Below are positions 1-7,963 of a stretch of 36,851 nucleotides of DNA, one piece after another. Under the pieces are notes generated by a model. The model was not told the origin of the DNA, searched no databases, and saw only the letters and a program-made list of their open reading frames with translations. The stretch comes from Flavobacteriales bacterium UBA1959. Lineage in GTDB: Bacteria > Bacteroidota > Bacteroidia > Flavobacteriales_D > Sanyastnellaceae. The stretch lies in assembly GCA_002336085.1 (NCBI GenBank), contig DDEH01000086.1, forward strand, positions 1 through 36,851. Reading direction: 5' to 3'. A program made the translations under genes and the position numbers. Position 1 is the first letter of the stretch. Every line of letters starts with the position of its first letter.

Positions 1-37
1 AGCTTTTTTCATGTCGAATTAATTTCAATTTTGGCCA

Positions 38-1111
38 ATGAATCGATTGAAGAAGTGGTGGGTTTTATTGGGCGCAGATGGGATAGGTCCAATCAAGCTC
101 AGGGCCAAGATTGAGAGAATGGGCTCTCTTGATCAAACTTGGATGCACGAAAAAATGAAAAACGGTGCTTTCGTTTCCATGCAGCATGCGCGGCTGAAAG
201 AGCTAGAGCTAACAGTATCTCCGTCAGATACGTGGGCGCTTTCTTGGGAGGATGCAGCTTACCCAGATCCCTGGCGCGAATTGCCGGATGCTCCGGTCGT
301 TGTATTCGGTCGTGGTAGCCAACATGCGTGCAACGCTCGGCCTTTTCTCGCGATTGTAGGCACGCGCGATTGCACACAACGGGCGGCGGAATTGAGTTTT
401 GAAGTGGGGCGATTCGCAGCATCGCAGCGTTGGGGCGTAGTCAGTGGCTTGGCCAAGGGTGTGGATGCGATGGCCCATAGGGGAGCGTGCTACGGTGATG
501 GTGTTACGGTCGCTTGCTTGGGGAGTTCATTGCACCGGATTTACCCTCGGGAACATTGCTCACTGGCCGAACAGATTATCAAACGAGGGGGAACATTGTT
601 TTCCGAGCATGCGCATGGAACTGTGGTCCATCCTTGGCATTTTGCTGCCCGAAATCGTTTGATTGTTGGCTTGTCAAAAGCGTTGGTAATGATTCAAAGT
701 CCACAACGTGGAGGGGCTCTAATTTCGGCTCAATTGGCCATAGAATCAGGGGTTGATTGCTGGGTATATCGGCCCGATGAGGCCCGAGAAAAAGGGAAGC
801 GTTGGGCGGGGAATCGCCACTTACTCAAGGAATTTCCTTCCATGGGATGGAGCACAGTGGACGAGCTTTTTTCTCTTTTAGGAAAGCCATTGACGCCGAG
901 TGTTTCTTCCAGTATGGAAGCGGGATTGGAAGCGGAATTTCTTCCGATATGGAGGCACATCGTTCAAAAGGGTGGCGCGCAAATTTCGGACATCGCTTAT
1001 GCTTGTGGTACCGACGCAACGGGTACACTGCGGAAACTATTTATTCTGGAGTTGAAGGGCATGGTCCAACGCATTCCAGGAGGTTGGTACATTCCCAGAG
1101 GATTGGGGTAA
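38..1111 (+). CDS. dprA: DNA-processing protein DprA (Smf)
   Basis: DprA binds incoming single-stranded DNA in the cytoplasm and loads RecA during natural transformation. This 357-residue protein has the family layout: a helical N-terminal region, a Rossmann-like DprA core at about residues 103-280 and a small winged-helix C-terminus at about 300-350. Visible core motifs are IVGTRDC (106-112), VVSGLAKGVDAMAHRGA (134-150), a LGSSLHRIYPRE stretch (161-172), FSEHAHGT (188-195), RNRLIVGLS (205-213) and GGALISAQLA (225-234). The start gives a normal N-terminus, and the first 37 bases of the window hold no other gene, only a short T-run and AT-rich sequence. It converges on the antiporter gene with 30 bases between them. 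Recognition of the family is secure; whether this organism is competent cannot be seen here. Confidence 0.96.
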   Translation: MNRLKKWWVLLGADGIGPIKLRAKIERMGSLDQTWMHEKMKNGAFVSMQHARLKELELTVSPSDTWALSWEDAAYPDPWRELPDAPVVVFGRGSQHACNARPFLAIVGTRDCTQRAAELSFEVGRFAASQRWGVVSGLAKGVDAMAHRGACYGDGVTVACLGSSLHRIYPREHCSLAEQIIKRGGTLFSEHAHGTVVHPWHFAARNRLIVGLSKALVMIQSPQRGGALISAQLAIESGVDCWVYRPDEAREKGKRWAGNRHLLKEFPSMGWSTVDELFSLLGKPLTPSVSSSMEAGLEAEFLPIWRHIVQKGGAQISDIAYACGTDATGTLRKLFILELKGMVQRIPGGWYIPRGLG

Positions 1112-1141
1112 GATGTGATCGACGGTCGATTTAGCAGGGCT

Positions 1142-2530
1142 TTATACCTCGTCATTTATCTCCGGAACATCGGGAGATTCGAGGGCATCTTCATCGGAAG
1201 CCTTATTTTTTAGAGGGGCTGCCTCGGACTGCTCAACAGGGCCTGTGCTGCTGTCGGTTGTTATCATTTCAGGCACCAATGTGACACCGCGAACAGTAAT
1301 GCCATTTTGCACCAAAGCGATGGTCATGACGATGCTTGAAACGAGGATGATGACCAGCAAAATTCCCTGGTCAAACTGGGGTTGAGCAAATTGGCTGTAA
1401 GCACCTTGTATCTGGAAAAATAAAAGAATTGTGATGAGTCCGCGTGGGGCGATGTAAAGCAGTGGAAACATGCTTTTTCTTCGAAATATAATCAAGCTCA
1501 GGAATCGGACAGCGAAGAGGATGCAGCAGATTATGAGCCCTTCTGTGATCACATGCAAATCAGTTAGTGCCGCGAGGGAAACAGTCATGCCAAACAAGAC
1601 GAAAAAGAACGTTCTAATGACAAATGCGCTTTCCAAGGTCAGTAAGTGGTAGTCCCGATGCAATTCGTGCATGCGATGGTCATCTAAAAGGGCCGCCGGA
1701 GAAGGCAGGATATTCCACTTCTTTTTGGCCAAATTCCATTGCGGAAAAAAGATGCGGTGATTATTGAGCATCAGTCCGAAAATAAGGATGAGAACCAAGG
1801 GACTAAGATGCAGCAGTTTTTGGATGGAATAGATCAATAGGAGCACAGCGATACTCAGAAAAAGCTTCACTTGACTTGTGATTTTTTGTAGGACATAGAC
1901 GAGCAAGTAACTCACTACTACCGCCAGGATGAACGTTACAAGTAAGTTCGTTCCAATATTGATTAAGACTGTATTGGCAGAGGCGGTCTCGGAGTTGCCC
2001 AAAAGCAAGTAAAACGCCATGATGCCAAAAATGTCCGAGAATGTGCTCTCGTAAACCATGAACTCCCGGTCTCCATCGTCCAGGCCAGAGACGCTCGGAA
2101 TGATGATTGCAGAGCTCATAATGGAAAGTGGAATGCCGTACACCCAGCCCTCAAAAATGGGCATATTCATGGCGTAGTGCAAAAATGCTGCGATGGCGGC
2201 AGAACTGCCGAGCAGGGCAATCAAACCGACGGTTGCACTCTTTAGGATGAGCGGCATTTTTTCTTTTGAAAGATTCAGTTCCAAGGCAGCTTCCAAAACA
2301 ATGAAAATCAACCCAATGGTGCCGAGTAGCTCCAAAACAAGGGATTCAAAGGGAATGGATGTTAACCCTATGGCATTCAGCCCTTGACGGATTAAAATGC
2401 CCATGCCAATCAGTACCAACACGCTAGGTATGTTGGTCTTCTTGGCCAACAAATTTGCGAAGTAGCTCAGGATGATAACGAGTGATCCACCGATCACCAG
2501 CCCATAGGCATTGATGTCAGAAACGTTCAT
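1142..2530 (-). CDS. Cation:proton antiporter (CPA1/NhaP-like)
   Basis: A 462-residue inner-membrane protein with about twelve hydrophobic segments covering residues 8-415, followed by a soluble acidic tail of about 45 residues (SDEDALESPDVPEINDEV at the end). The fold is that of sodium/hydrogen exchangers. The stretch ESTFSDIFGIMAFY at 161-174 lines up with the CPA1 motif ESLFNDG, so the ion-binding Asn-Asp pair appears here as Ser-Asp (S165-D166). APRGL at 361-365 matches the conserved arginine region of later helices. It lies 27 bases downstream of rseP on the same strand and is probably cotranscribed with it. The transported ion (Na+, K+ or another) cannot be read from the sequence. The acidic tail may be regulatory, which is inference. 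Confidence 0.85.
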   Translation of the reverse strand: MNVSDINAYGLVIGGSLVIILSYFANLLAKKTNIPSVLVLIGMGILIRQGLNAIGLTSIPFESLVLELLGTIGLIFIVLEAALELNLSKEKMPLILKSATVGLIALLGSSAAIAAFLHYAMNMPIFEGWVYGIPLSIMSSAIIIPSVSGLDDGDREFMVYESTFSDIFGIMAFYLLLGNSETASANTVLINIGTNLLVTFILAVVVSYLLVYVLQKITSQVKLFLSIAVLLLIYSIQKLLHLSPLVLILIFGLMLNNHRIFFPQWNLAKKKWNILPSPAALLDDHRMHELHRDYHLLTLESAFVIRTFFFVLFGMTVSLAALTDLHVITEGLIICCILFAVRFLSLIIFRRKSMFPLLYIAPRGLITILLFFQIQGAYSQFAQPQFDQGILLVIILVSSIVMTIALVQNGITVRGVTLVPEMITTDSSTGPVEQSEAAPLKNKASDEDALESPDVPEINDEV

Positions 2531-2557
2531 GATTGTGATTGCCCAAGTTAAGGCGCT

Positions 2558-3895
2558 TCAACCAAATTGGCCGGTAATGACTCGCCATATGTCGTTCCCA
2601 AGTGCCAGGGCCATCAATCCCAATAACAGCACAATTCCAATTGTTTGGGCGTATTCCATGAATTTTTCAGAGGCTGGGCGCCCCATAATCATTTCGTAAA
2701 GAAGGAACATTACGTGGCCTCCATCCAACGCAGGAATGGGGAGTAGATTCATGAATGCTAAAATCAGCGAGAAAAACGCGGTATTTCTCCAGAAAATTTC
2801 CCAGTCCCAGCCCGCATCAAAGATGCTTCCAAATGTCACTAGGCTTCCCACTTGGGATGCGCCAGATTTGCTAAACAGGAACCTCATGGATAGCACGTAT
2901 TCCTCCAACGTTGTCCATGCCAAGGTGAATCCGTTTGAGAGGGATTGACCAAGAGTGTAGGTGCGATCGACCATTTGGAACTCACTCATCTCATTGGGGT
3001 TCGCTTGGAAAAATCCGAGTGCGCCAGCGCTATCCGTTGTGCACGTGAGTTTCGCTGTAGACCCATTCATGCGCAGCACCTCGATTGCAACGGTTTTCGC
3101 GGGATTCGATTGGAGGTAATCAGTTACCTCGCCATAAAAACGGGTGGAATTTCCGTCAATTGAGATGAATCGATCACCGGCTTGCAATCCCCCGGTATCA
3201 GCACCCGTCCCGGGAGAGACACGATCAACAAGGCATGGCACACGCAGGCCGAAAGGCTGCCGTATAGCGCTGTCGACAAATAGCTGCCCCAGGTCTTGGT
3301 CGAATGTCAATTCAATCACGCTTCCGTCCCGCTGCACTTGCACTTCCGATACTTGATCAAAAAACAAGGTTCGTCTTATTTCCTTGAAGCTTTCTGGCTT
3401 TTTTCCATCGATGGAAAGCACCTGGTCTCCGTCTTCAAATCCCAGGGGCTTCAGGCGATTATCGACTTCTATACCATAGGGGATTCGGTCGGCGGGAAGC
3501 ATGCTGTCTCCCCACACATTCAAGACCATGCTGTAAATGGCAAAACCGAGAATCAGGTTGACAATGATGCCACCGAGCATGATGATCAAACGCTGCCAAG
3601 CAGGCTTCGACCGAAACTCCCACGGTTGTGGATCTTGCTTCATTTGCTCCTTGTCCATGGACTCATCGATCATGCCGGATATTTTGACATATCCACCCAG
3701 GGGCAACCATCCGATTCCCCACTCTGTTTCGCCGATTTGCTTTTTAAATAGGGAGAAACCCGGGTTCATAAATAGGTAAAACTTCTCGACACGCGTTTTG
3801 AATGCACGTGCGGCCCAGTAATGTCCGAGTTCGTGTAAAACTACTAGTATGGAGAGGCTGAGAAGAAGTTGAGCGGCTTTGATAAGGGCGACCAT
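2558..3895 (-). CDS. rseP: Site-2 intramembrane zinc metalloprotease RseP
   Basis: RseP-type M50 proteases cleave membrane-anchored anti-sigma factors and remnant signal peptides within the inner membrane. The 445-residue form has the active-site motif HELGH at 21-25 in the first membrane helix, two PDZ domains (about 130-200 and 215-285), and the third zinc-ligand motif NLLPIPALDGGH at 383-394 in a later helix, with a final helix near 418-432. I chose the ATG at 3895 because it puts the first hydrophobic helix close to the N-terminus as usual. The in-frame codon at 3952 would add 19 residues of unlikely sequence and would lie upstream of the likely -7 box. It is transcribed divergently from the PBP1A gene and leads the antiporter gene. 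Confidence 0.95.
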   Translation of the reverse strand: MVALIKAAQLLLSLSILVVLHELGHYWAARAFKTRVEKFYLFMNPGFSLFKKQIGETEWGIGWLPLGGYVKISGMIDESMDKEQMKQDPQPWEFRSKPAWQRLIIMLGGIIVNLILGFAIYSMVLNVWGDSMLPADRIPYGIEVDNRLKPLGFEDGDQVLSIDGKKPESFKEIRRTLFFDQVSEVQVQRDGSVIELTFDQDLGQLFVDSAIRQPFGLRVPCLVDRVSPGTGADTGGLQAGDRFISIDGNSTRFYGEVTDYLQSNPAKTVAIEVLRMNGSTAKLTCTTDSAGALGFFQANPNEMSEFQMVDRTYTLGQSLSNGFTLAWTTLEEYVLSMRFLFSKSGASQVGSLVTFGSIFDAGWDWEIFWRNTAFFSLILAFMNLLPIPALDGGHVMFLLYEMIMGRPASEKFMEYAQTIGIVLLLGLMALALGNDIWRVITGQFG

Positions 3896-3912
3896 GGGAC
3901 AGATTTGGTGCG

Positions 3913-3920
3913 CAAATTTA
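3913..3920 (-). promoter_or_regulatory. -7 box of rseP promoter
   Basis: On the minus strand this reads TAAATTTG, a full match to the Bacteroidota -7 consensus TAnnTTTG. It predicts a transcript starting near 3909 with a leader of about 13 bases. No TTG was found at the expected -33 distance. The bases that follow (GCGCAC) are repeated after the trpS box. Confidence 0.55.
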
Positions 3921-4007
3921 GGGTGCAAATGCACGGAATCGAGCGGAATCAATTGCGAATAAATCGGAATGTCAAGCTCAAAGACCCCTCGGTCGTAATT
4001 CGTGCAT

Positions 4008-4015
4008 TATTCTTG
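4008..4015 (+). promoter_or_regulatory. Possible -7 box of PBP1A gene
   Basis: Reads TATTCTTG, one mismatch from TAnnTTTG, nine bases before the ATG at 4024. It lies inside an inverted repeat GTGCA-N7-TGCAC (4002-4018). No -33 TTG is present at normal spacing, so this is a weak call. Confidence 0.3.
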
Positions 4016-4023
4016 CACTACAA

Positions 4024-6504
4024 ATGGCGAAGAAACCCAAATCGCAACCGACGAAACGCAGGCCGAAAGCCAAAGCCAAGGCAAAGCCAAAGTATGGCCG
4101 TCAAAAACTGTGGCTTTGGTTGCTCGGACTGTCCCCATTGTTGGGCTTAGCGAGCCTTGTCTTGGTCGCTTCTTTTGGCGACTTGCCAAATACAGAAACC
4201 TTAGCCAACCCCAAAACAGAGTTGGCGACCCGTGTTTTTTCTGCAGATGGCAAACTGATTGGTCGTTATTATTCTGAAAACCGATCGGATGCTCGGTTTA
4301 ATGAGTTGCCAGTCAATCTCGTGAACGCTCTAATTAGTACGGAGGATGTTCGGTTTTACAGCCACAGCGGAATTGATTTTATTAGCCTTGTTCGCGCCAT
4401 TGCATATTTGGGTTCGCGCGGGGGAGGAAGCACATTGACACAGCAGTTGGCAAAACAACTGTTTACGGAGCAATATGACGGCACTTCGTGGCTCGAAAGG
4501 GCGTTGCTTCAAAAGCCCAAGGAATGGATCATCGCCTCCCGGTTGGAGCGGCATTACACCAAAGAAGAAATTATTGCGCTTTATCTGAATCGCTACGATT
4601 TCTTGAATCAGGCTGTTGGGATCAAGTCTGCTGCGAATATTTATTTTGATAAAGAGGTGAATGAACTTGAGCGGCACGAGTCGGCCATGTTGGTGGGCAT
4701 GCTCAAGAATAGTTCACTGTTCAATCCGCTGCGCAGGGAAGAGCTGGTGCAGGCCCGGCGCAACGTTGTCTTTGGCCAACTAGCGAGATACGACGAGATA
4801 TCGGCCAACGAAAAGGACTCATTGGCGCAGTTGCCACTGGGCTTGCGGTTTCAAAAAGTGAGCCATGATGAAGGTTTGGCACCTTATTTTAGAGAGAACC
4901 TCAGGAGTGACTTAAAGAAACTGTTCAATAACAAGAGCCAATCTGGGGATTGGACCATTGCTAAGGCGGATGGCTCGCAATATGATTTGTACCGTGACGG
5001 GATCCAGGTCTTTACCACCATTGATAGCCGTCTACAAAAGGCAGCAGAAGTGGCTGTAAGCAGGCATTTGGGGGGTGAACTGCAGGGTTCACTTGACCGT
5101 GATTTGCGCTCAAGAAGCAAGTCGATTTGGCCATTTTTCGAGGAGATTGAGCGAGATGTTCGTGACGGCATCATCAATAGTGCGGTGAAGCAAAGCGAAC
5201 GTTACCGTGTGTACGCTGGAAAATTCTGCCCTGAATGTGAACGTCCCGGATTCTATATTGAAAAGACTGAATCGGAAACGGGCAATGCATGGCATTGCGA
5301 TGAGGTCAAAGGAGGGTGCAGCCACCGGTGGCACCGACCGGGCAAAAAGGAGATTGCAGTTGCATTCAAAGCACCGACCAAGATGAGGGTCTTCACCCAT
5401 GGAGGTGATCGGGACACTTTGATGTCGCCTCGTGATTCAATACTGTATTACAAAAGTTTGTTGCATGCGGGTCTGATGTCCGTAGAACCACAAACAGGCC
5501 ATGTGAAGGCATGGGTAGGAGGGGTGGATTACCGTCATTTCAAATATGACAATGTCTCCCAGTCCAAGCGCCAAGTCGGGTCAATTTTCAAGCCCTTTGT
5601 ATACGCCACAGCCCTCCGTCATGGCATGAATCGCTGCACGGAGCTCCCCAATCAACGGATCTGCGTGGAAATGCCAGGTGACCAACCAGATTGGTGCCCT
5701 GACAACTCTGATTTTGAATACGGTGAGGTCGTAACCCTGGAATACGCCTTGGCCAATTCTATGAATACGATATCAGCAAAGTTGATGAAGGAGTTTGGCC
5801 CCGAACGAATCATTCAACTGGCCCATGCTTTGGGCATCGAAAGTGACATACCAGCTGTTCCTTCAATTGCACTGGGTTCGTCTCAACTAACATTGAAGGA
5901 AATTACCGTGGCCAATGCAGCGCTGGTCAACGGAGGAGTGTATGTGAAACCGTCCACGATTTTGCGCATCGAAGACAAGTATGGCAATGTCATTTGGTCC
6001 CCTGAACCTGTCATGCGCCAGGGATTGGACCGACGCACAGCTGCAACGATTGTGGACATGATGAAAGGCGTTGTAGACGGAGCTTACAACCCCAAAACGG
6101 GCGAAAAGAAAGGAACGGGGATTCGATTGCGCATGGATGTTGAACGGAGAGAGTACGACAATATCAAAGTGCCCATGGCCGGAAAAACGGGCACCACTCA
6201 AGGCCATTCCGATGGATGGTTTATGGGGATGACGCCCGAATTAGTGACCGGTGTGTGGGTGGGAGCGCAAGACCCTTCTGTTCGATTTAGCACCATTACG
6301 TATGGTCAAGGCGCTAATACGGCATTGCCGATTTATGGGTTTTATATGAATGCTGCTTATGCCGATCCGTCGTTGGAACTCAGCCAGGCGGATTTTGAGT
6401 TTCCCGAGGGCATTGGGCTGGATTCATTGGACTGCAAACAGTGGTTCGAATTAAACGAAACTACTTTTGGAATTGGCAATGACGATGATGAGTTGTTTCA
6501 ATAG
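4024..6504 (+). CDS. mrcA: Class A penicillin-binding protein (PBP1A-like transglycosylase/transpeptidase)
   Basis: This bifunctional enzyme polymerises lipid II and cross-links peptidoglycan at the outer face of the inner membrane. The 826 residues show a very basic cytoplasmic N-terminus (1-27, rich in Lys-Ala-Lys), one membrane anchor (about 29-52), a GT51 glycosyltransferase domain (about 80-260; catalytic Glu107 in STEDVRFYSHSG and the GGGSTLTQQLAKQ motif at 133-145) and a transpeptidase domain with S520-x-x-K523, S579-M-N581 and K721-T-G723. An unusual segment between the two domains carries C402-P-E-C405, H424-C425 and C432-S-H434-R-W-H437, which looks like a metal-binding ribbon. It is divergent from rseP. 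The CoA-transferase genes follow after 49 bases with no clear promoter between. The family call is secure. Confidence 0.95.
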   Translation: MAKKPKSQPTKRRPKAKAKAKPKYGRQKLWLWLLGLSPLLGLASLVLVASFGDLPNTETLANPKTELATRVFSADGKLIGRYYSENRSDARFNELPVNLVNALISTEDVRFYSHSGIDFISLVRAIAYLGSRGGGSTLTQQLAKQLFTEQYDGTSWLERALLQKPKEWIIASRLERHYTKEEIIALYLNRYDFLNQAVGIKSAANIYFDKEVNELERHESAMLVGMLKNSSLFNPLRREELVQARRNVVFGQLARYDEISANEKDSLAQLPLGLRFQKVSHDEGLAPYFRENLRSDLKKLFNNKSQSGDWTIAKADGSQYDLYRDGIQVFTTIDSRLQKAAEVAVSRHLGGELQGSLDRDLRSRSKSIWPFFEEIERDVRDGIINSAVKQSERYRVYAGKFCPECERPGFYIEKTESETGNAWHCDEVKGGCSHRWHRPGKKEIAVAFKAPTKMRVFTHGGDRDTLMSPRDSILYYKSLLHAGLMSVEPQTGHVKAWVGGVDYRHFKYDNVSQSKRQVGSIFKPFVYATALRHGMNRCTELPNQRICVEMPGDQPDWCPDNSDFEYGEVVTLEYALANSMNTISAKLMKEFGPERIIQLAHALGIESDIPAVPSIALGSSQLTLKEITVANAALVNGGVYVKPSTILRIEDKYGNVIWSPEPVMRQGLDRRTAATIVDMMKGVVDGAYNPKTGEKKGTGIRLRMDVERREYDNIKVPMAGKTGTTQGHSDGWFMGMTPELVTGVWVGAQDPSVRFSTITYGQGANTALPIYGFYMNAAYADPSLELSQADFEFPEGIGLDSLDCKQWFELNETTFGIGNDDDELFQ

Positions 6505-6553
6505 AAACGCAGGTCGATAAAGGACATTGGGAAAGCTGAAAAGACAATAGACC

Positions 6554-7255
6554 ATGGCAATAACAAAAAGTGTAAATGGACCCGAAGCTGCATGCGACGG
6601 TGTGAAGAGCGGAATGACGCTCATGCTTGGAGGGTTTGGCTTGTGTGGGATTCCGGAATGCAGCATAGCGGAACTGGTGAAGCGAGGAGTCGATGACTTG
6701 ACGTGCATATCCAACAATGCTGGAGTCGATGACTTTGGCCTTGGCCTTTTGCTGCAAAAGCGTCAGATTCGAAAAATGATTTCATCTTATGTAGGAGAGA
6801 ATGATGAGTTTGAAAGACAAATGTTAAGTGGAGAATTGGAGGTAGACCTTATTCCTCAGGGTTCGCTTGCCGAGCGCTGCCGCGCTGGCGGGGCTGGCAT
6901 TCCTGCATTTTACACCCCAGCGGGGTTTGGAACGGAAGTGGCCGAAGGGAAAGAGGTCCGAGATTTCAATGGAAAGCCGCATATTTTGGAGTCGGCGCTT
7001 ACTGCTGATTTTGCCTTTGTAAAGGCCTGGAAAGGTGACGCAGCGGGCAACTTGGTGTTCAAGGCAACGGCTCGAAATTTCAACCCTATGATGGCGATGG
7101 CAGGTACGATTACAGTCGCGGAGGTGGAAGAGTTGGTTCCTCTTGGTACCCTCAGCCCCAATGAAATTCACACGCCAGGAATTTTCGTGCAACGCATATT
7201 CCAAGGAGCTCATTATGACAAGCGCATTGAGCAGCGAACGGTTCAAACCCGCTAA
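6554..7255 (+). CDS. scoA: 3-oxoacid CoA-transferase subunit A
   Basis: The alpha subunit of a heterodimeric family I CoA-transferase, probably succinyl-CoA:3-ketoacid CoA-transferase, which moves CoA between succinate and acetoacetate in the cytoplasm. It has 233 residues, the normal length. The glycine-rich GGFGLCGIPE near residues 26-35 and the segment AGIPAFYTPAGFGTEVAEGKE near 116-136 are characteristic of SCOT alpha subunits. The start at 6554 gives the usual N-terminus running directly into the glycine-rich loop. The beta-subunit gene follows after 20 bases on the same strand, which supports a heterodimer. Substrate choice within the acetate/3-oxoacid CoA-transferase group is inferred from overall resemblance only. 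Confidence 0.92.
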   Translation: MAITKSVNGPEAACDGVKSGMTLMLGGFGLCGIPECSIAELVKRGVDDLTCISNNAGVDDFGLGLLLQKRQIRKMISSYVGENDEFERQMLSGELEVDLIPQGSLAERCRAGGAGIPAFYTPAGFGTEVAEGKEVRDFNGKPHILESALTADFAFVKAWKGDAAGNLVFKATARNFNPMMAMAGTITVAEVEELVPLGTLSPNEIHTPGIFVQRIFQGAHYDKRIEQRTVQTR

Positions 7256-7275
7256 TCAGCAACAATCGAAGCATC

Positions 7276-7932
7276 ATGTTGGACAAAAACGGAATTGCAA
7301 AGCGCATCGCTCAGGAAGTTCGAGAGGGTTGGTATGTCAACCTAGGAATTGGGATTCCTACACTTGTGGCGAATTTTATTCCCGAAGGAATGGAAGTGGA
7401 GTTTCAATCGGAAAACGGCATTTTGGGCATGGGCCCTTTTCCGATGGAGGGAGATGAAGACGCGGACTTGATCAACGCTGGAAAGCAGACTATAACAGCG
7501 AGGCCAGGAGCGGTGTATTTTGATAGCGCAACATCGTTCGCGATGATTCGAGGGCAACATGTACAGCTTACCGTTTTGGGGGCCATGGAAGTGGCGCAAA
7601 ACGGCGACATCGCCAACTGGAAGATTCCGGGCAAGATGGTGAAAGGCATGGGCGGGGCCATGGATCTTGTTGCCAGTGCCGAAAATATCATTGTGGCCAT
7701 GATGCATGCCAACCGAGCAGGCGCGTCCAAATTGCTTTCAACCTGCAGCTTGCCACTGACAGGCGTGGGATGCGTAAAACGCGTGGTCACAAACCTCGCG
7801 GTTTTGGACATCAAGGACGGAGCGTTTCACCTTGTAGAACGCGCCCCAGGTGTAACCGTAGAGTCCATCGTAGAGGCTACTGCAGGAACATTGATCGTGC
7901 CTGACTACGTGCCGGAGATGCGCATCGATTGA
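7276..7932 (+). CDS. scoB: 3-oxoacid CoA-transferase subunit B
   Basis: The beta subunit partner of the preceding gene. It has 218 residues with the motif NLGIGIPT (22-29) and the catalytic glutamate motif S45-E46-N47-G48 in QSENGILGMGPFP; this Glu forms the enzyme-CoA thioester in the family. The segment GGAMDLVASA and the late VKRVVTNLAVLDI region are also typical. Start at 7276 is ATG and gives the usual short N-terminus. The gene converges on gltX with only about 30 bases between, and no U-tract hairpin was seen there. Together with subunit A it would handle ketone-body or branched-chain amino-acid breakdown products, feeding acetyl-CoA and succinate pools (inference). Confidence 0.93.
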   Translation: MLDKNGIAKRIAQEVREGWYVNLGIGIPTLVANFIPEGMEVEFQSENGILGMGPFPMEGDEDADLINAGKQTITARPGAVYFDSATSFAMIRGQHVQLTVLGAMEVAQNGDIANWKIPGKMVKGMGGAMDLVASAENIIVAMMHANRAGASKLLSTCSLPLTGVGCVKRVVTNLAVLDIKDGAFHLVERAPGVTVESIVEATAGTLIVPDYVPEMRID

Positions 7933-7963
7933 GTCATCTGTCGGACGTCTATTTGCAAACGCC

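Noticed and set aside
1117..1132. ATCGA-CGG-TCGAT hairpin between dprA and the antiporter gene as a terminator
   Set aside because: Short stem without a U-tract.
3296..3751. 151-residue frame opposite rseP
   Set aside because: Antisense to the rseP PDZ and membrane regions; no start context or motif.
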